Shown one piece after another: positions 6,251 to 13,743 of a stretch of DNA of 15,476 nucleotides. The position numbers and the translations under genes were made by a program. The notes beneath the pieces were generated by a model. That model was not told the origin of the DNA. It saw only the letters and a program-made list of their open reading frames with translations, and searched no databases. Each line of letters opens with the position of its first letter. Within the stretch, counting starts at the first letter, position 1. The DNA is from a bacterium (GTDB taxonomy: Bacteria > Fidelibacterota > UBA2242), in contig JAHIOG010000315.1 in assembly GCA_018895675.1 (NCBI GenBank), forward strand, positions 1 to 15,476. The letters run 5' to 3'.

Positions 6251-7195
6251 ATGAGAAAAATTATTTACCTACCGATCATCCTGCTATTTTTACTATTTGC
6301 AGCATGTTCTTCTAAGGTTGCGACCATTTCAGAAGAAGACGTTGAAGAATTGCGGGTCGATTATAATAAGGGCAAAATCGAAACGGTGGAAGATCTGATT
6401 GCGATTTATAAGGACCCCACCCAATCCCCGGAAACCCGTATCGCTTCACTTCAGGCCTTAGCCCAAACACGACATCCCGACGCTATAAAGATTATACATG
6501 ATTTTATGACTCAGGGAGTAGGTTTGAATTACGGTCTGCTTTCCGCCACGGCAAACGCTCTTATTGAGGACCAAACTCCGGAAAACATCGCTGCAATGGT
6601 TAATGGAATCGTTGCAACCCAGAGAAAATATATTGAATTCCGGACAGCGATGATGCAGAAACTCGAATCCCATCGGAAAGAACTTGCCGAAGTTCGCAAA
6701 CAAATGAGGGAACTGGAGATTCGCGTATCAATTCCTGAAATTCGAAAAGAGATCAATAAACTCATTCAGCTACCTGAAATGACCCATGAGATCATGCTGA
6801 AAAACGGGACTATCGTTAAAGGTAAAATCATTCATGAAGACCTGGACCGAATTATTATTCAGACTCAAATTGGACAATTAACCCTTTCCAAAAAAAATAT
6901 TAAGTTGACCCGGAAAGCGGATTTGCCGAAAGCCAATTGCGTTGTGGAAGGGGCGATAACCGATGAAGTATATGAGAATAAAAGAGTCTTTAAGGGTAAA
7001 ATAAAAAATAACGGCATCCGGCGGGCGGATTCAACATTTATTTCCGGAAATTATCATATGTACAAAAGCGGCGTTCAGACCGACGCAACGATCGAACCAG
7101 GGCGAACATTCACCTTTGAATGTTCGGTTGACTTACCAGAAGAAGCGCTGGTCAGTTATTATATTAAAGAAATTAAATGGGAAGAATTCGAATAA
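6251..7195 (+). CDS. Predicted lipoprotein with helical-repeat, coiled-coil and C-terminal beta domains
   Basis: Starts with a lipoprotein signal (MRKIIYLPIILLFLLFAAC, Cys19 as the lipidated residue; FAAC is a slightly imperfect lipobox). Residues about 45-120 form HEAT-like alpha-helical pairs (ETRIASLQALAQTRHPDAI). Residues about 125-175 are a charged helix likely to be coiled coil. Residues 181-220 form a small SH3/Sm-like beta unit (LKNGTIVKGKIIHEDLDRI). Residues about 229-314 resemble an FxLYD-type beta-sandwich. The specific function is unknown; an envelope scaffold or protein-binding role is inferred. Three starts are in frame (GTG 6239, ATG 6245, ATG 6251) and none has a clear Shine-Dalgarno; 6251 gives the most typical signal peptide. 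It has its own promoter. Confidence 0.75.
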   Translation: MRKIIYLPIILLFLLFAACSSKVATISEEDVEELRVDYNKGKIETVEDLIAIYKDPTQSPETRIASLQALAQTRHPDAIKIIHDFMTQGVGLNYGLLSATANALIEDQTPENIAAMVNGIVATQRKYIEFRTAMMQKLESHRKELAEVRKQMRELEIRVSIPEIRKEINKLIQLPEMTHEIMLKNGTIVKGKIIHEDLDRIIIQTQIGQLTLSKKNIKLTRKADLPKANCVVEGAITDEVYENKRVFKGKIKNNGIRRADSTFISGNYHMYKSGVQTDATIEPGRTFTFECSVDLPEEALVSYYIKEIKWEEFE

Positions 7196-7317
7196 TTCCT
7201 ATTGTATTTTAATCTGAAAATCATTAAAGTAACTCGATCTTTATTATTTATGTCCATAACTCTGCTGTTAAAATCGACATAATCAGTTCAAACACTTAGG
7301 AATAGGAGATAATTCGC

Positions 7318-7698
7318 ATGGTTCAGGGATTTGAAAAACGAACGTGTCATCGGTTTGAAATTCCGGGTTCATCTTTGATGTATAAAAAGATCGGAATCTT
7401 CCGGGAGAAAAAATACGTCGAAGCTATACGATTATACAATATCAGTAAAGGGGGATTGTCTTTTGCATGCGAAGAAGAATTTAAAATTGGCAAATCCATA
7501 ATTGTTAAGATTATCATTCCTAACGATGCACCTTTGGAACTCCTGTCAAAAATACTCTGGCAACGAGAATCCAGTGACAAGTATTCTCTTGCAACAGGAG
7601 TGTCCTACATGGTTTTCGGGGAGGGACAAAATAGAAATCCAATTGAGGCCTTGAACAAACTTAGAAAGTTAGACAAACAATACGTAAAAGTCCGATGA
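7318..7698 (+). CDS. Stand-alone PilZ-domain cyclic-di-GMP receptor
   Basis: A 126-residue protein made of one PilZ domain. The cyclic-di-GMP binding residues are intact: the RxxxR motif at Arg8 to Arg12 (KRTCHRF) and the N-x-S-x-x-G motif at Asn41, Ser43, Gly46 (NISKGGLSF). The beta-barrel ends around KILWQRE and LATGVSYMVF, followed by a short C-terminal helix (NPIEALNKLRKLDKQ). Such proteins change partners when they bind the second messenger and control motility, secretion or polymer production; the partner here is not shown. AGGAG about 9 nt upstream supports the ATG. The next gene encodes a cyclic-di-GMP-type phosphodiesterase, so both may act on the same signal. Confidence 0.85.
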   Translation: MVQGFEKRTCHRFEIPGSSLMYKKIGIFREKKYVEAIRLYNISKGGLSFACEEEFKIGKSIIVKIIIPNDAPLELLSKILWQRESSDKYSLATGVSYMVFGEGQNRNPIEALNKLRKLDKQYVKVR

Positions 7699-7726
7699 TC
7701 AGGATACATCTCCAGAAAACGAAGTT

Positions 7727-7755
7727 TTGACATTAACATTTTAACTAATTAATTT
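7727..7755 (+). promoter_or_regulatory. Possible promoter for the HD-GYP regulator
   Basis: A perfect TTGACA (7727-7732) followed after 17 nt by TAATTT (7750-7755, only three of six matches to the -10 consensus). It lies in the 119-nt gap before the response-regulator gene. The weak -10 makes this tentative. Confidence 0.4.
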
Positions 7756-7817
7756 TTCCATAGATTTATTACAGGCAGTGAAAAAAATATTAATTAAAAA
7801 ATAACAGGTGTTTATAA

Positions 7818-8942
7818 ATGACTATCCCCAAACGGATTCTTATTGTCGATGATGATGAACAGATCAGGGAAATTCTCGGCGAATATATAAAAATACAGGG
7901 ATTTGAATATGAAACTGCCAGTGATGGCATTGAAGCGCTGGCAAAGATCAAACTGGATATCGATCTGGTTTTAATTGACGTGAATATGCCAAAAATGGAC
8001 GGCTATGAAGTCATAAAGCGCATACGGTCCGAAGCTGAATTTCGAGATTTACCGATCATCATGGTTACATCAATGGCAAGTCGGGAGGACCGACTGCGTG
8101 CGGTACAAGCAGGCGCAAATGATTTTGTCGCAAAACCAATCGATCAGACCGAGCTGGAAGTACGTACGGTTTCTTTATTAAAAATAAAAGAGATTCAGGA
8201 CACCATCAAGCGTCATAAATCAGAATTAGGAGAAAAGGTTCAGCAACGTACGGCAGCTCTTCGTAAATCACTTGATGAAATGGTTGATGCCCAGAGAAAA
8301 ACCTTTGAAGCCTACTTAGATACAATTCGTCGTTTAGCCATTGCCGCAGAATACCGCGACGAAGGAACAGCGGCACATATTATGCGAATGAGTAATTATG
8401 CTGCAATCCTGGCAAAAGGACTAAAATTACCACCGGGAAAAGTCGAAATTGTGTTACATGCCAGTTCAATGCATGATATTGGCAAAATCGGTATCCCTGA
8501 CGGTATCCTTTTGAAAAAAGGAAAACTGGAAAATAAAGAATGGGAAATCATGAAGCAGCATACTATCATTGGATCCCGAATCCTGAAAGAATCTAACTCG
8601 GATTTCTTAAAAGCAGGTGATGTTATTGCTGCGTCACACCATGAAAAGTGGGACGGCAGCGGTTATCCCAATGGACTGAAAGGTGAAGAAATTCCTCATT
8701 TTGGTCGAATATGCGCAGTGGCAGACGTGTTTGATGCCTTAACCACTAAACGACCTTATAAAGAAGCCTTCTCAAATGAAGAAGCTTTCGATATTCTTAA
8801 AAAAGGACACGAAATCCATTTTGATCCGGAGGTCGTTGATGTATTCTTTGAGAAAGTCGAAGATATTATAAACGTTCAAAATACTTTCTATGATGGAAAT
8901 GTTGAAATGGAATCCCTCGATTTTGATCGTTTACGGTATTAA
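7818..8942 (+). CDS. Response regulator with HD-GYP phosphodiesterase output (RpfG-type)
   Basis: A 374-residue cytoplasmic regulator. The receiver domain (about 5-122) has the acidic pocket Asp11-Asp13, phosphoacceptor Asp54 in DVNMPKMDG, Thr84 and Lys106 (KPI). A helical linker (about 125-170) leads into an HD-GYP domain (about 175-345). That domain has His187, HDIGK (219-223), His248, paired His274-His275 and the GYP motif in HHEKWDGSGYP (282-284). All metal-ligand motifs are intact, so hydrolysis of cyclic-di-GMP is expected. The cognate histidine kinase is not in the window. The upstream neighbour is a PilZ receptor, fitting a small cyclic-di-GMP module. No strong ribosome binding site is seen beyond AACAGGTG about 8 nt before the ATG. 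Confidence 0.93.
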   Translation: MTIPKRILIVDDDEQIREILGEYIKIQGFEYETASDGIEALAKIKLDIDLVLIDVNMPKMDGYEVIKRIRSEAEFRDLPIIMVTSMASREDRLRAVQAGANDFVAKPIDQTELEVRTVSLLKIKEIQDTIKRHKSELGEKVQQRTAALRKSLDEMVDAQRKTFEAYLDTIRRLAIAAEYRDEGTAAHIMRMSNYAAILAKGLKLPPGKVEIVLHASSMHDIGKIGIPDGILLKKGKLENKEWEIMKQHTIIGSRILKESNSDFLKAGDVIAASHHEKWDGSGYPNGLKGEEIPHFGRICAVADVFDALTTKRPYKEAFSNEEAFDILKKGHEIHFDPEVVDVFFEKVEDIINVQNTFYDGNVEMESLDFDRLRY

Positions 8943-9006
8943 CAGTTAACCATTTCTTTGATTTGAATATATTTCTAATATAAAAATGATAAACAGCTGA
9001 TAATAA

Positions 9007-9258
9007 TCAGACTGTATCATTAAACATATCAGGCTGAATCATGTCTGTGCTGTAGTTGATCTCAGCAGCTCGTAACCGTTTTCTCTGATTAAATAATAGA
9101 TTCCAGAACGTTCTCGGAACGTCTTCACCTTTGTAAATGATCTCAATTCGATTCAGTTTCTGGAGAAGTTTGTTAACCCGAATCGAAAATATCTGCTTAT
9201 ATAATTTCCCGGTAAATGGCTTATTAATCCAAGTTGCGCACGCTACCCATAAAAACAT
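9007..9258 (-). CDS. Doubtful small hypothetical ORF
   Basis: An 83-codon ORF in the gap between the HD-GYP regulator and the MCE operon, not antisense to any called gene. Its middle (KLNRIEIIYKGEDVPRTFW, then NLLFNQRKRLRAAEI) has a balanced, protein-like composition. The first 18 residues look unlike a natural start, and there is no Shine-Dalgarno sequence before the ATG. It may be the remnant of a longer gene. I recognise no family. Confidence 0.25.
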   Translation of the reverse strand: MFLWVACATWINKPFTGKLYKQIFSIRVNKLLQKLNRIEIIYKGEDVPRTFWNLLFNQRKRLRAAEINYSTDMIQPDMFNDTV

Positions 9259-9353
9259 AGAAAAACGTACTATTTTCGATAAAAATAAAAAACATTAATT
9301 ATTTATTGCTTATAAGTACTTGTATATTAGTTATTTATTAATTATTGGGGTGG

Positions 9354-9382
9354 TTGCGATATGTAATTGTCAGGTTTAAGAT
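9354..9382 (+). promoter_or_regulatory. Possible promoter of the MCE operon
   Basis: TTGCGA (9354-9359), a 17-nt spacer and TAAGAT (9377-9382), each matching four of six consensus bases. It would give a leader of about 50 nt before the MlaD-like gene. Other AT-rich candidates exist in this stretch, so the call is weak. Confidence 0.3.
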
Positions 9383-9438
9383 TATATTGCATATCACCTA
9401 AGATTAGTGTTACATTTTTTAATAAGAAAAGGATTACT

Positions 9439-10503
9439 ATGATTACTCGTTCACAGAAAATTCGGTTAGGAATATTTCTTAGCATCAGCACGGTCCTCCT
9501 GCTGATTATCTTCGTGATTGTCGCGGGTAACCGACTGATGGAAAAGCGGGATCATTATTACATTCAGTACCAGAACATATCGGTAATCGGGCTGCAGGTC
9601 GGCAGTTCTGTCAAATATTACGGTATAAACATCGGACAGGTCGAAGACATTACCATAGACAAAAAAGATATTAGTAATGTGAACGTCGAAATCAGTGTAA
9701 AACGAGGTACCCCCATTAAAGAAGATGTGGTTGCGACTCTGGTCAGTGTAGGCATTACCGGTATCAAACAAATCGAACTGACCGGTGGCAGTAACGAAGC
9801 TGAATTGTTACCGCCCAATTCCAATATACAACCGGGCATCTCCTATATTGACGACATTACCGGTAAAGCTGAAAAAATTGCCGAGAAATTTGAACTGCTC
9901 CTCAACAATTTTATCGCCTTGACTGCTGAAGATAACCGGCTAAAGGTTGGCAATATCTTGAACAGTACTCAGGCGCTCCTTGAAGAAAATCGAAAGGTAT
10001 TAAACAGTACTCTTGGCAATATGAATACGATGCTGGAAGAAAACCGGGCGATTCTGACAACTTCACTGAACTCCTTCAACCAATTAATCGACGAGAATCG
10101 CAAGATGCTGAGCGAATTACTATCGAATACCAACAATATTATTGAAGAAAACCGGGAACCTCTTCGTCAGGCGTTCAGTCAGATTGATTCTTCGTCCAGC
10201 TACATGCTCCAATTCATGCGCTCCGCTCATATGAGCATGGCTAAACTGGATACCGTCCTGGCAAATACAACGGTATTTAGCGAAAAGCTGGCAACGACGG
10301 ATATTGCAAAACTGACCGATGAGATGAGTACTACTTTAAATAATATAAACAATACCTTTACTCATGTGGATTTGACGGTTCTGAAAGCTCGCCAGGATCT
10401 GCTTAAATCAATCGATTCGTTTAAACAATCCGCGGAATACCTTAGTGAATTCTCCCGAAAAATCAACGAAGATCCATCAATTCTACTACGTTCCAAACGC
10501 TAA
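9439..10503 (+). CDS. MlaD-family MCE protein with an extended repeat-bearing helical tail
   Basis: A 354-residue protein of an MCE lipid-transport system. Residues 10-30 are a single inner-membrane helix (GIFLSISTVLLLIIFVIVAG). Residues about 40-133 are the MCE domain (YYIQYQNISVIGLQVGSSVK, YYGINIGQVEDITID, the pore-loop region VSVGITGIKQIEL), which in relatives forms a hexameric ring in the periplasm. Residues 145-350 are almost all helical and are much longer than in E. coli MlaD (about 183 residues). They include five 18-residue repeats centred on NR at 166, 184, 202, 220 and 238. In relatives such as PqiB, long tails form a tubular needle across the periplasm. The ATG at 9439, after AAAAGGA, is chosen; upstream TTG-initiated extensions have no binding site. 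First gene of the operon. Confidence 0.9.
   Translation: MITRSQKIRLGIFLSISTVLLLIIFVIVAGNRLMEKRDHYYIQYQNISVIGLQVGSSVKYYGINIGQVEDITIDKKDISNVNVEISVKRGTPIKEDVVATLVSVGITGIKQIELTGGSNEAELLPPNSNIQPGISYIDDITGKAEKIAEKFELLLNNFIALTAEDNRLKVGNILNSTQALLEENRKVLNSTLGNMNTMLEENRAILTTSLNSFNQLIDENRKMLSELLSNTNNIIEENREPLRQAFSQIDSSSSYMLQFMRSAHMSMAKLDTVLANTTVFSEKLATTDIAKLTDEMSTTLNNINNTFTHVDLTVLKARQDLLKSIDSFKQSAEYLSEFSRKINEDPSILLRSKR
9919..10188 (+). repeat. Five tandem 18-residue (54-nt) repeats inside the MCE gene
   Basis: Residues 161-250 form five units of exactly 18 residues. The pattern is hydrophobic pair, acidic, E/D-N-R, x-x-L, then a Ser/Thr/Asn-rich stretch ending in N (for example TMLEENRAILTTSLNSFN). NR falls at 166-167, 184-185, 202-203, 220-221 and 238-239. 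The first unit is degenerate (EDNR). Eighteen residues equal five alpha-helical turns, so the E-N-R face recurs on one side of a straight helix. The DNA copies differ at many third positions, so the repeat is conserved mainly at protein level. Confidence 0.85.
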
Positions 10504-10518
10504 AATAAGGGTTGGAAT

Positions 10519-12630
10519 ATGAAACGATTTTACTATTTAATCCCAATACTGTTGCTTGCCGCTTGTTCCAGCAGGGAATTTATTCCGAAGAATTATTACA
10601 TCCTCGAATATTATCCACATACGGAAAAGAAAAATTTATTCTACGAAAAACCAATGAATTACACCGTTCAGGTCAATGACCTGGCTATTCCGACCACCTA
10701 TAATCGCAAAGAGATTGTCATCCGTCACTTCGGACCGCGAATCACCTATTCAGATAATGATATATGGGCAGTAGATTTAACCGAAATCATTCCCAATCTG
10801 ATCGTGAAACGAATCAGCAGCTATGATATTTTCAGGCAGGTGGCACGGGAATTCCTCAGTATCCGTCCCGATTATGAAATCATTACAAAAATTAACAACA
10901 TTGAAGTTTATGAGTCGGAAAACGTGAAAGCCGCCCGCCTGAGCATGGATTTTGCACTTCAGGAGCGTGGCGCCAAAGCTTATAATATTGAGCATTCCGT
11001 CAACCGGGAAGTGGTTCTTGCGGATAATCAGATGGAAACCTTCGTCCAGATTGTCAATGAAATCATTCTCGATGAAACCGACAAATTCCTGATAAAAATT
11101 ACCCATTATTTTAAAGGAATACCCGAGGAACCAAAAGGACCTTCAAAGGTATCAACTGATTCACTCTTAACAGAGACTTCCGAAGAATTGATTGAAGGGA
11201 TGGGAATTCTATTTTTTCCGGCAATATCCGGAACCGATAACGAACCGCCCTTTATCATATACGATAAGCAATCCGAAGAGCTTACTGAAGTACCCGGTAA
11301 AGCGGTACCGCTGAAAGCCGGCACCTATTCCGTTAAGTACGGTTCGGGAAGCCTAAACCAGATGATCCTCAAGGAAAATGTTAAAATAGTGCCTCGATAT
11401 AAGACTATTTTGGAAGCGGACTGGAGTTGCCTCCTGGTAGATGTCATTGATCAGAAACGGGAGGTCGTCAAAGTCCAGTATGAAGTATTTGATTCAGAAA
11501 CCGGCGAAAGTTATGGAACCGACATTCCGGCGGAACGGGAATACGGTGAACAGCAGAAAATCTGGATGTTGAAACCCGGCTTATACAAGATTACCATCAA
11601 CAATGAACCCTTCAATACCTATCGAAACTTTACGACAGTTTATCTAAAAGAGAGCATATTTCAGAAATTGACTATCGTTGTTGATACGGACCCGGAAGGT
11701 AATCCCACCGATTTAATCGGCGCCGGAATTTTAGAAAAAAGTGAATTGGTTGGAGCTGCAGGAAACTGGCGTTTCCTGAATGCCTTTTACGGTAATGCAA
11801 ATTTCAACAGTACTAATGAAAACATTCAAACTGAACATAAAACTAGCATCACTTTTAATACCCAGTTTGAAAATAAGATTACTTACGATAATTTTCCTTT
11901 TAATTACACACTTCGCAACCTGATCGAACTGGGCACCACCAAAACAACCGATACAGATTTCCGGATATCCAACGATAACTTTTATTTTCGTAACACCCTG
12001 ATTTTTTACTTCCTGAAAAATGTGGGACTCTATAATCGCTTCGATGCGGAATCACACATGCTTAATGAGTATGTCTATTTTTCATCTCCAATTAATTATA
12101 AGAAAATCGACCTGGCAAGTGACATCGTTGAGACCGGTCATTCTACAAAACAAGTTCTGATCAAACCAGGTTTCAGACCAATAACATTCAAGGAGGGAAT
12201 CGGGATCAATCTGCGGGCATTTAATACGGGGCGAATCAATCTGAATATACGCGCCGGTTTCGGGCTTCGCCAGGATTATTACGACAATGTCTTTTCACTC
12301 TCGGATATGACCGAAACCACCAGTGGAAATATCTACAAACTGTTTAATGCTCAAAAATCCCAGTTTAAACGAGGCACGGAACTTTCTCTTGTCGGTAATT
12401 TCCAATTACCCTTGAACCTTACTTACTATACCAACGCTGATTTTCTTTTTCCCTTCCGCAGTGATGAATCGACAACTATTGAATGGGAGAATGTATTCAA
12501 TTTAAAGCTGTTCAAATATATCTCTCTTGACTACCGCTTACGTTTACGCAATAAACAGACGGACAGCGGAGAAGATTATATTGTCGATCGCCATGCATTA
12601 TTTTTGCGGATTACCTATTTTCTGCGTTAA
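10519..12630 (+). CDS. Predicted PqiC-like lipoprotein fused to an outer-membrane beta-barrel
   Basis: A 703-residue protein, 15 nt after the MCE gene. Residues 1-16 are a clean lipoprotein signal (LLLAAC, Cys16). Residues about 20-200 resemble the ABC-type transport auxiliary lipoprotein (PqiC/YmbA) family: FIPKNYYILEYYP, then VQVNDLAIPTTYNRKEIVIR, then WAVDLTEIIPNLIVKRI, ending with a paired helix and strand. Residues about 225-400 look like one or two beta-sandwich domains (LKPGLYKITINNEPF). Residues about 415-703 alternate polar and hydrophobic residues in many strand-sized blocks, with aromatic girdles and a final strand HALFLRITYFLR, as in an outer-membrane barrel resembling DUF3078-type proteins. 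It ends in Arg, not the usual Phe. The frame is uninterrupted. The likely role is the outer-membrane end of the lipid conduit; this is inference. Confidence 0.7.
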   Translation: MKRFYYLIPILLLAACSSREFIPKNYYILEYYPHTEKKNLFYEKPMNYTVQVNDLAIPTTYNRKEIVIRHFGPRITYSDNDIWAVDLTEIIPNLIVKRISSYDIFRQVAREFLSIRPDYEIITKINNIEVYESENVKAARLSMDFALQERGAKAYNIEHSVNREVVLADNQMETFVQIVNEIILDETDKFLIKITHYFKGIPEEPKGPSKVSTDSLLTETSEELIEGMGILFFPAISGTDNEPPFIIYDKQSEELTEVPGKAVPLKAGTYSVKYGSGSLNQMILKENVKIVPRYKTILEADWSCLLVDVIDQKREVVKVQYEVFDSETGESYGTDIPAEREYGEQQKIWMLKPGLYKITINNEPFNTYRNFTTVYLKESIFQKLTIVVDTDPEGNPTDLIGAGILEKSELVGAAGNWRFLNAFYGNANFNSTNENIQTEHKTSITFNTQFENKITYDNFPFNYTLRNLIELGTTKTTDTDFRISNDNFYFRNTLIFYFLKNVGLYNRFDAESHMLNEYVYFSSPINYKKIDLASDIVETGHSTKQVLIKPGFRPITFKEGIGINLRAFNTGRINLNIRAGFGLRQDYYDNVFSLSDMTETTSGNIYKLFNAQKSQFKRGTELSLVGNFQLPLNLTYYTNADFLFPFRSDESTTIEWENVFNLKLFKYISLDYRLRLRNKQTDSGEDYIVDRHALFLRITYFLR

Positions 12631-12653
12631 GAGAATCAAAGGAATTTGCCATT

Positions 12654-13739
12654 TTGCCAGTCAATCAAGCCCAATTAAACATAAAGGATCAACAGCTCTC
12701 TATTTCAGGAAAGATTACCCACGATACTATTCCTGAAATCCAGAAATTTTTAAGAAAGAATAAATCCATTTCCATAACTGCAATTGACTTGCCGGAACTC
12801 GAATTCATTGACAGTGCCGGAGTCGCTTTCCTTGAAGAGTTAACTCAGGCAACATTCCCGGGCGCGGCGATCAACAATGCCAGTGAAAAGATTGGGCAAG
12901 CCATTAAGACCTTTTCATCCAAGGGCAGTCAACTCTCGCCAATTCCCCGTGAACCCAACTTCTTTGAATCCCTCGGGAATGCAATATTTAAAGCCCGGGA
13001 TGCATTAGTCGAATCAATCTACCTGACATCAGAGATAGTACTCTGGTCATTTGTCGGTGTGTTCAATTCCCGGGGACGGCGTAAGGGTTCTGTCATTCAG
13101 CAGTGCTATTTGATTGGCAGCAATGCTGTGGGCATTATTGCCCTTTTGTCTTTTGTATTGGGATTAATTCTTGCGTTGCAATCGGCGGCGCAATTACGTC
13201 AGTTTGGCGCCAGTATCTATGTCGCCGACCTTATTGCCATTTCCATGGTCAGGGAGATGGCGCCTATGATGACCGCTATTATCATTGCCGGACGCAGCGG
13301 TTCTGCTTTTGCCGCAGAAATATCCACAATGAAAGTTACCGAAGAACTCGATGCCCTGCGCATGATGGCTATCGATCCAATCCGCTACGTTATCGTCCCT
13401 AAATTTCTGGCAATCAGTATCTGCATGCCACTCCTTGTGACCCTCTCGATGATTCTGGGGATTTTTGGCGGATTAGTAATCGGGCTGACCTATCTCGATC
13501 TGACCCTGGTATCGTACCTTAACGAGACCATCAATATTCTGACGGCTGAGGATCTTTTAGTCGGTCTTAGTAAAAGTATTATTTTTGCCTGGGTGATAGT
13601 CATTATCGGAAGTTATTTTGGTTTTAAGGTAAAAGGCGGTGCGGAAGGAGTCGGACGAGTGACGACGTCCGCAGTTGTGGCTTCAATTTTTGCGGTTATC
13701 TTTCTGGATGCCCTGTTCAGTTTAATATATATGATCTAA
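12654..13739 (+). CDS. MlaE-family lipid ABC permease with N-terminal STAS domain
   Basis: A 361-residue inner-membrane permease of an MCE transporter. Residues about 8-90 form a STAS domain with the motif LEFIDSAGVAFLEEL (Asp53-Ser54-Ala55-Gly56); this does the job of the separate MlaB subunit in E. coli. Residues 105-361 are the MlaE domain with its amphipathic N-terminal helix, about five membrane helices, and the conserved block MVREMAPMMTAIIIAGRSGS, then AAEISTMKVTEELDALRMM (the coupling region that contacts the ATPase). No ATG is suitable: the TTG at 12654, about 10 nt after AAAGGA, is taken as start, and an ATT just before it is possible. STAS-MlaE fusions are known in other bacteria. 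The ATPase gene follows after 4 nt. Confidence 0.92.
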   Translation: MPVNQAQLNIKDQQLSISGKITHDTIPEIQKFLRKNKSISITAIDLPELEFIDSAGVAFLEELTQATFPGAAINNASEKIGQAIKTFSSKGSQLSPIPREPNFFESLGNAIFKARDALVESIYLTSEIVLWSFVGVFNSRGRRKGSVIQQCYLIGSNAVGIIALLSFVLGLILALQSAAQLRQFGASIYVADLIAISMVREMAPMMTAIIIAGRSGSAFAAEISTMKVTEELDALRMMAIDPIRYVIVPKFLAISICMPLLVTLSMILGIFGGLVIGLTYLDLTLVSYLNETINILTAEDLLVGLSKSIIFAWVIVIIGSYFGFKVKGGAEGVGRVTTSAVVASIFAVIFLDALFSLIYMI

Positions 13740-13743
13740 GGAT

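Larger units (their letters stand above)
8943..9438. other. AT-rich intergenic region upstream of the MCE operon
   Basis: This 496-nt gap contains a doubtful minus-strand ORF (9007-9258), a possible promoter (9354-9382) and a very AT-rich leader at 9270-9345. A small stem (CAGCTGAT at 8994-9001 with ATCAG and CTG to 9014) follows the HD-GYP gene, but it has no T-run and is not called a terminator. Nothing else is recognisable. Confidence 0.5.

Noticed and set aside
8994..9014. Hairpin after the HD-GYP gene as a terminator
   Set aside because: The stem is short and bulged and has no T-run on the + strand.
9367..9438. 24-residue N-terminal extension of the MlaD-like protein from a TTG
   Set aside because: The ATG at 9439 follows AAAAGGA and places the membrane helix at the expected position; the extension has no such support.
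13103..13402. 99-codon ORF inside the MlaE gene
   Set aside because: Shadow frame; rich in Cys, Arg and His as expected from out-of-frame reading.
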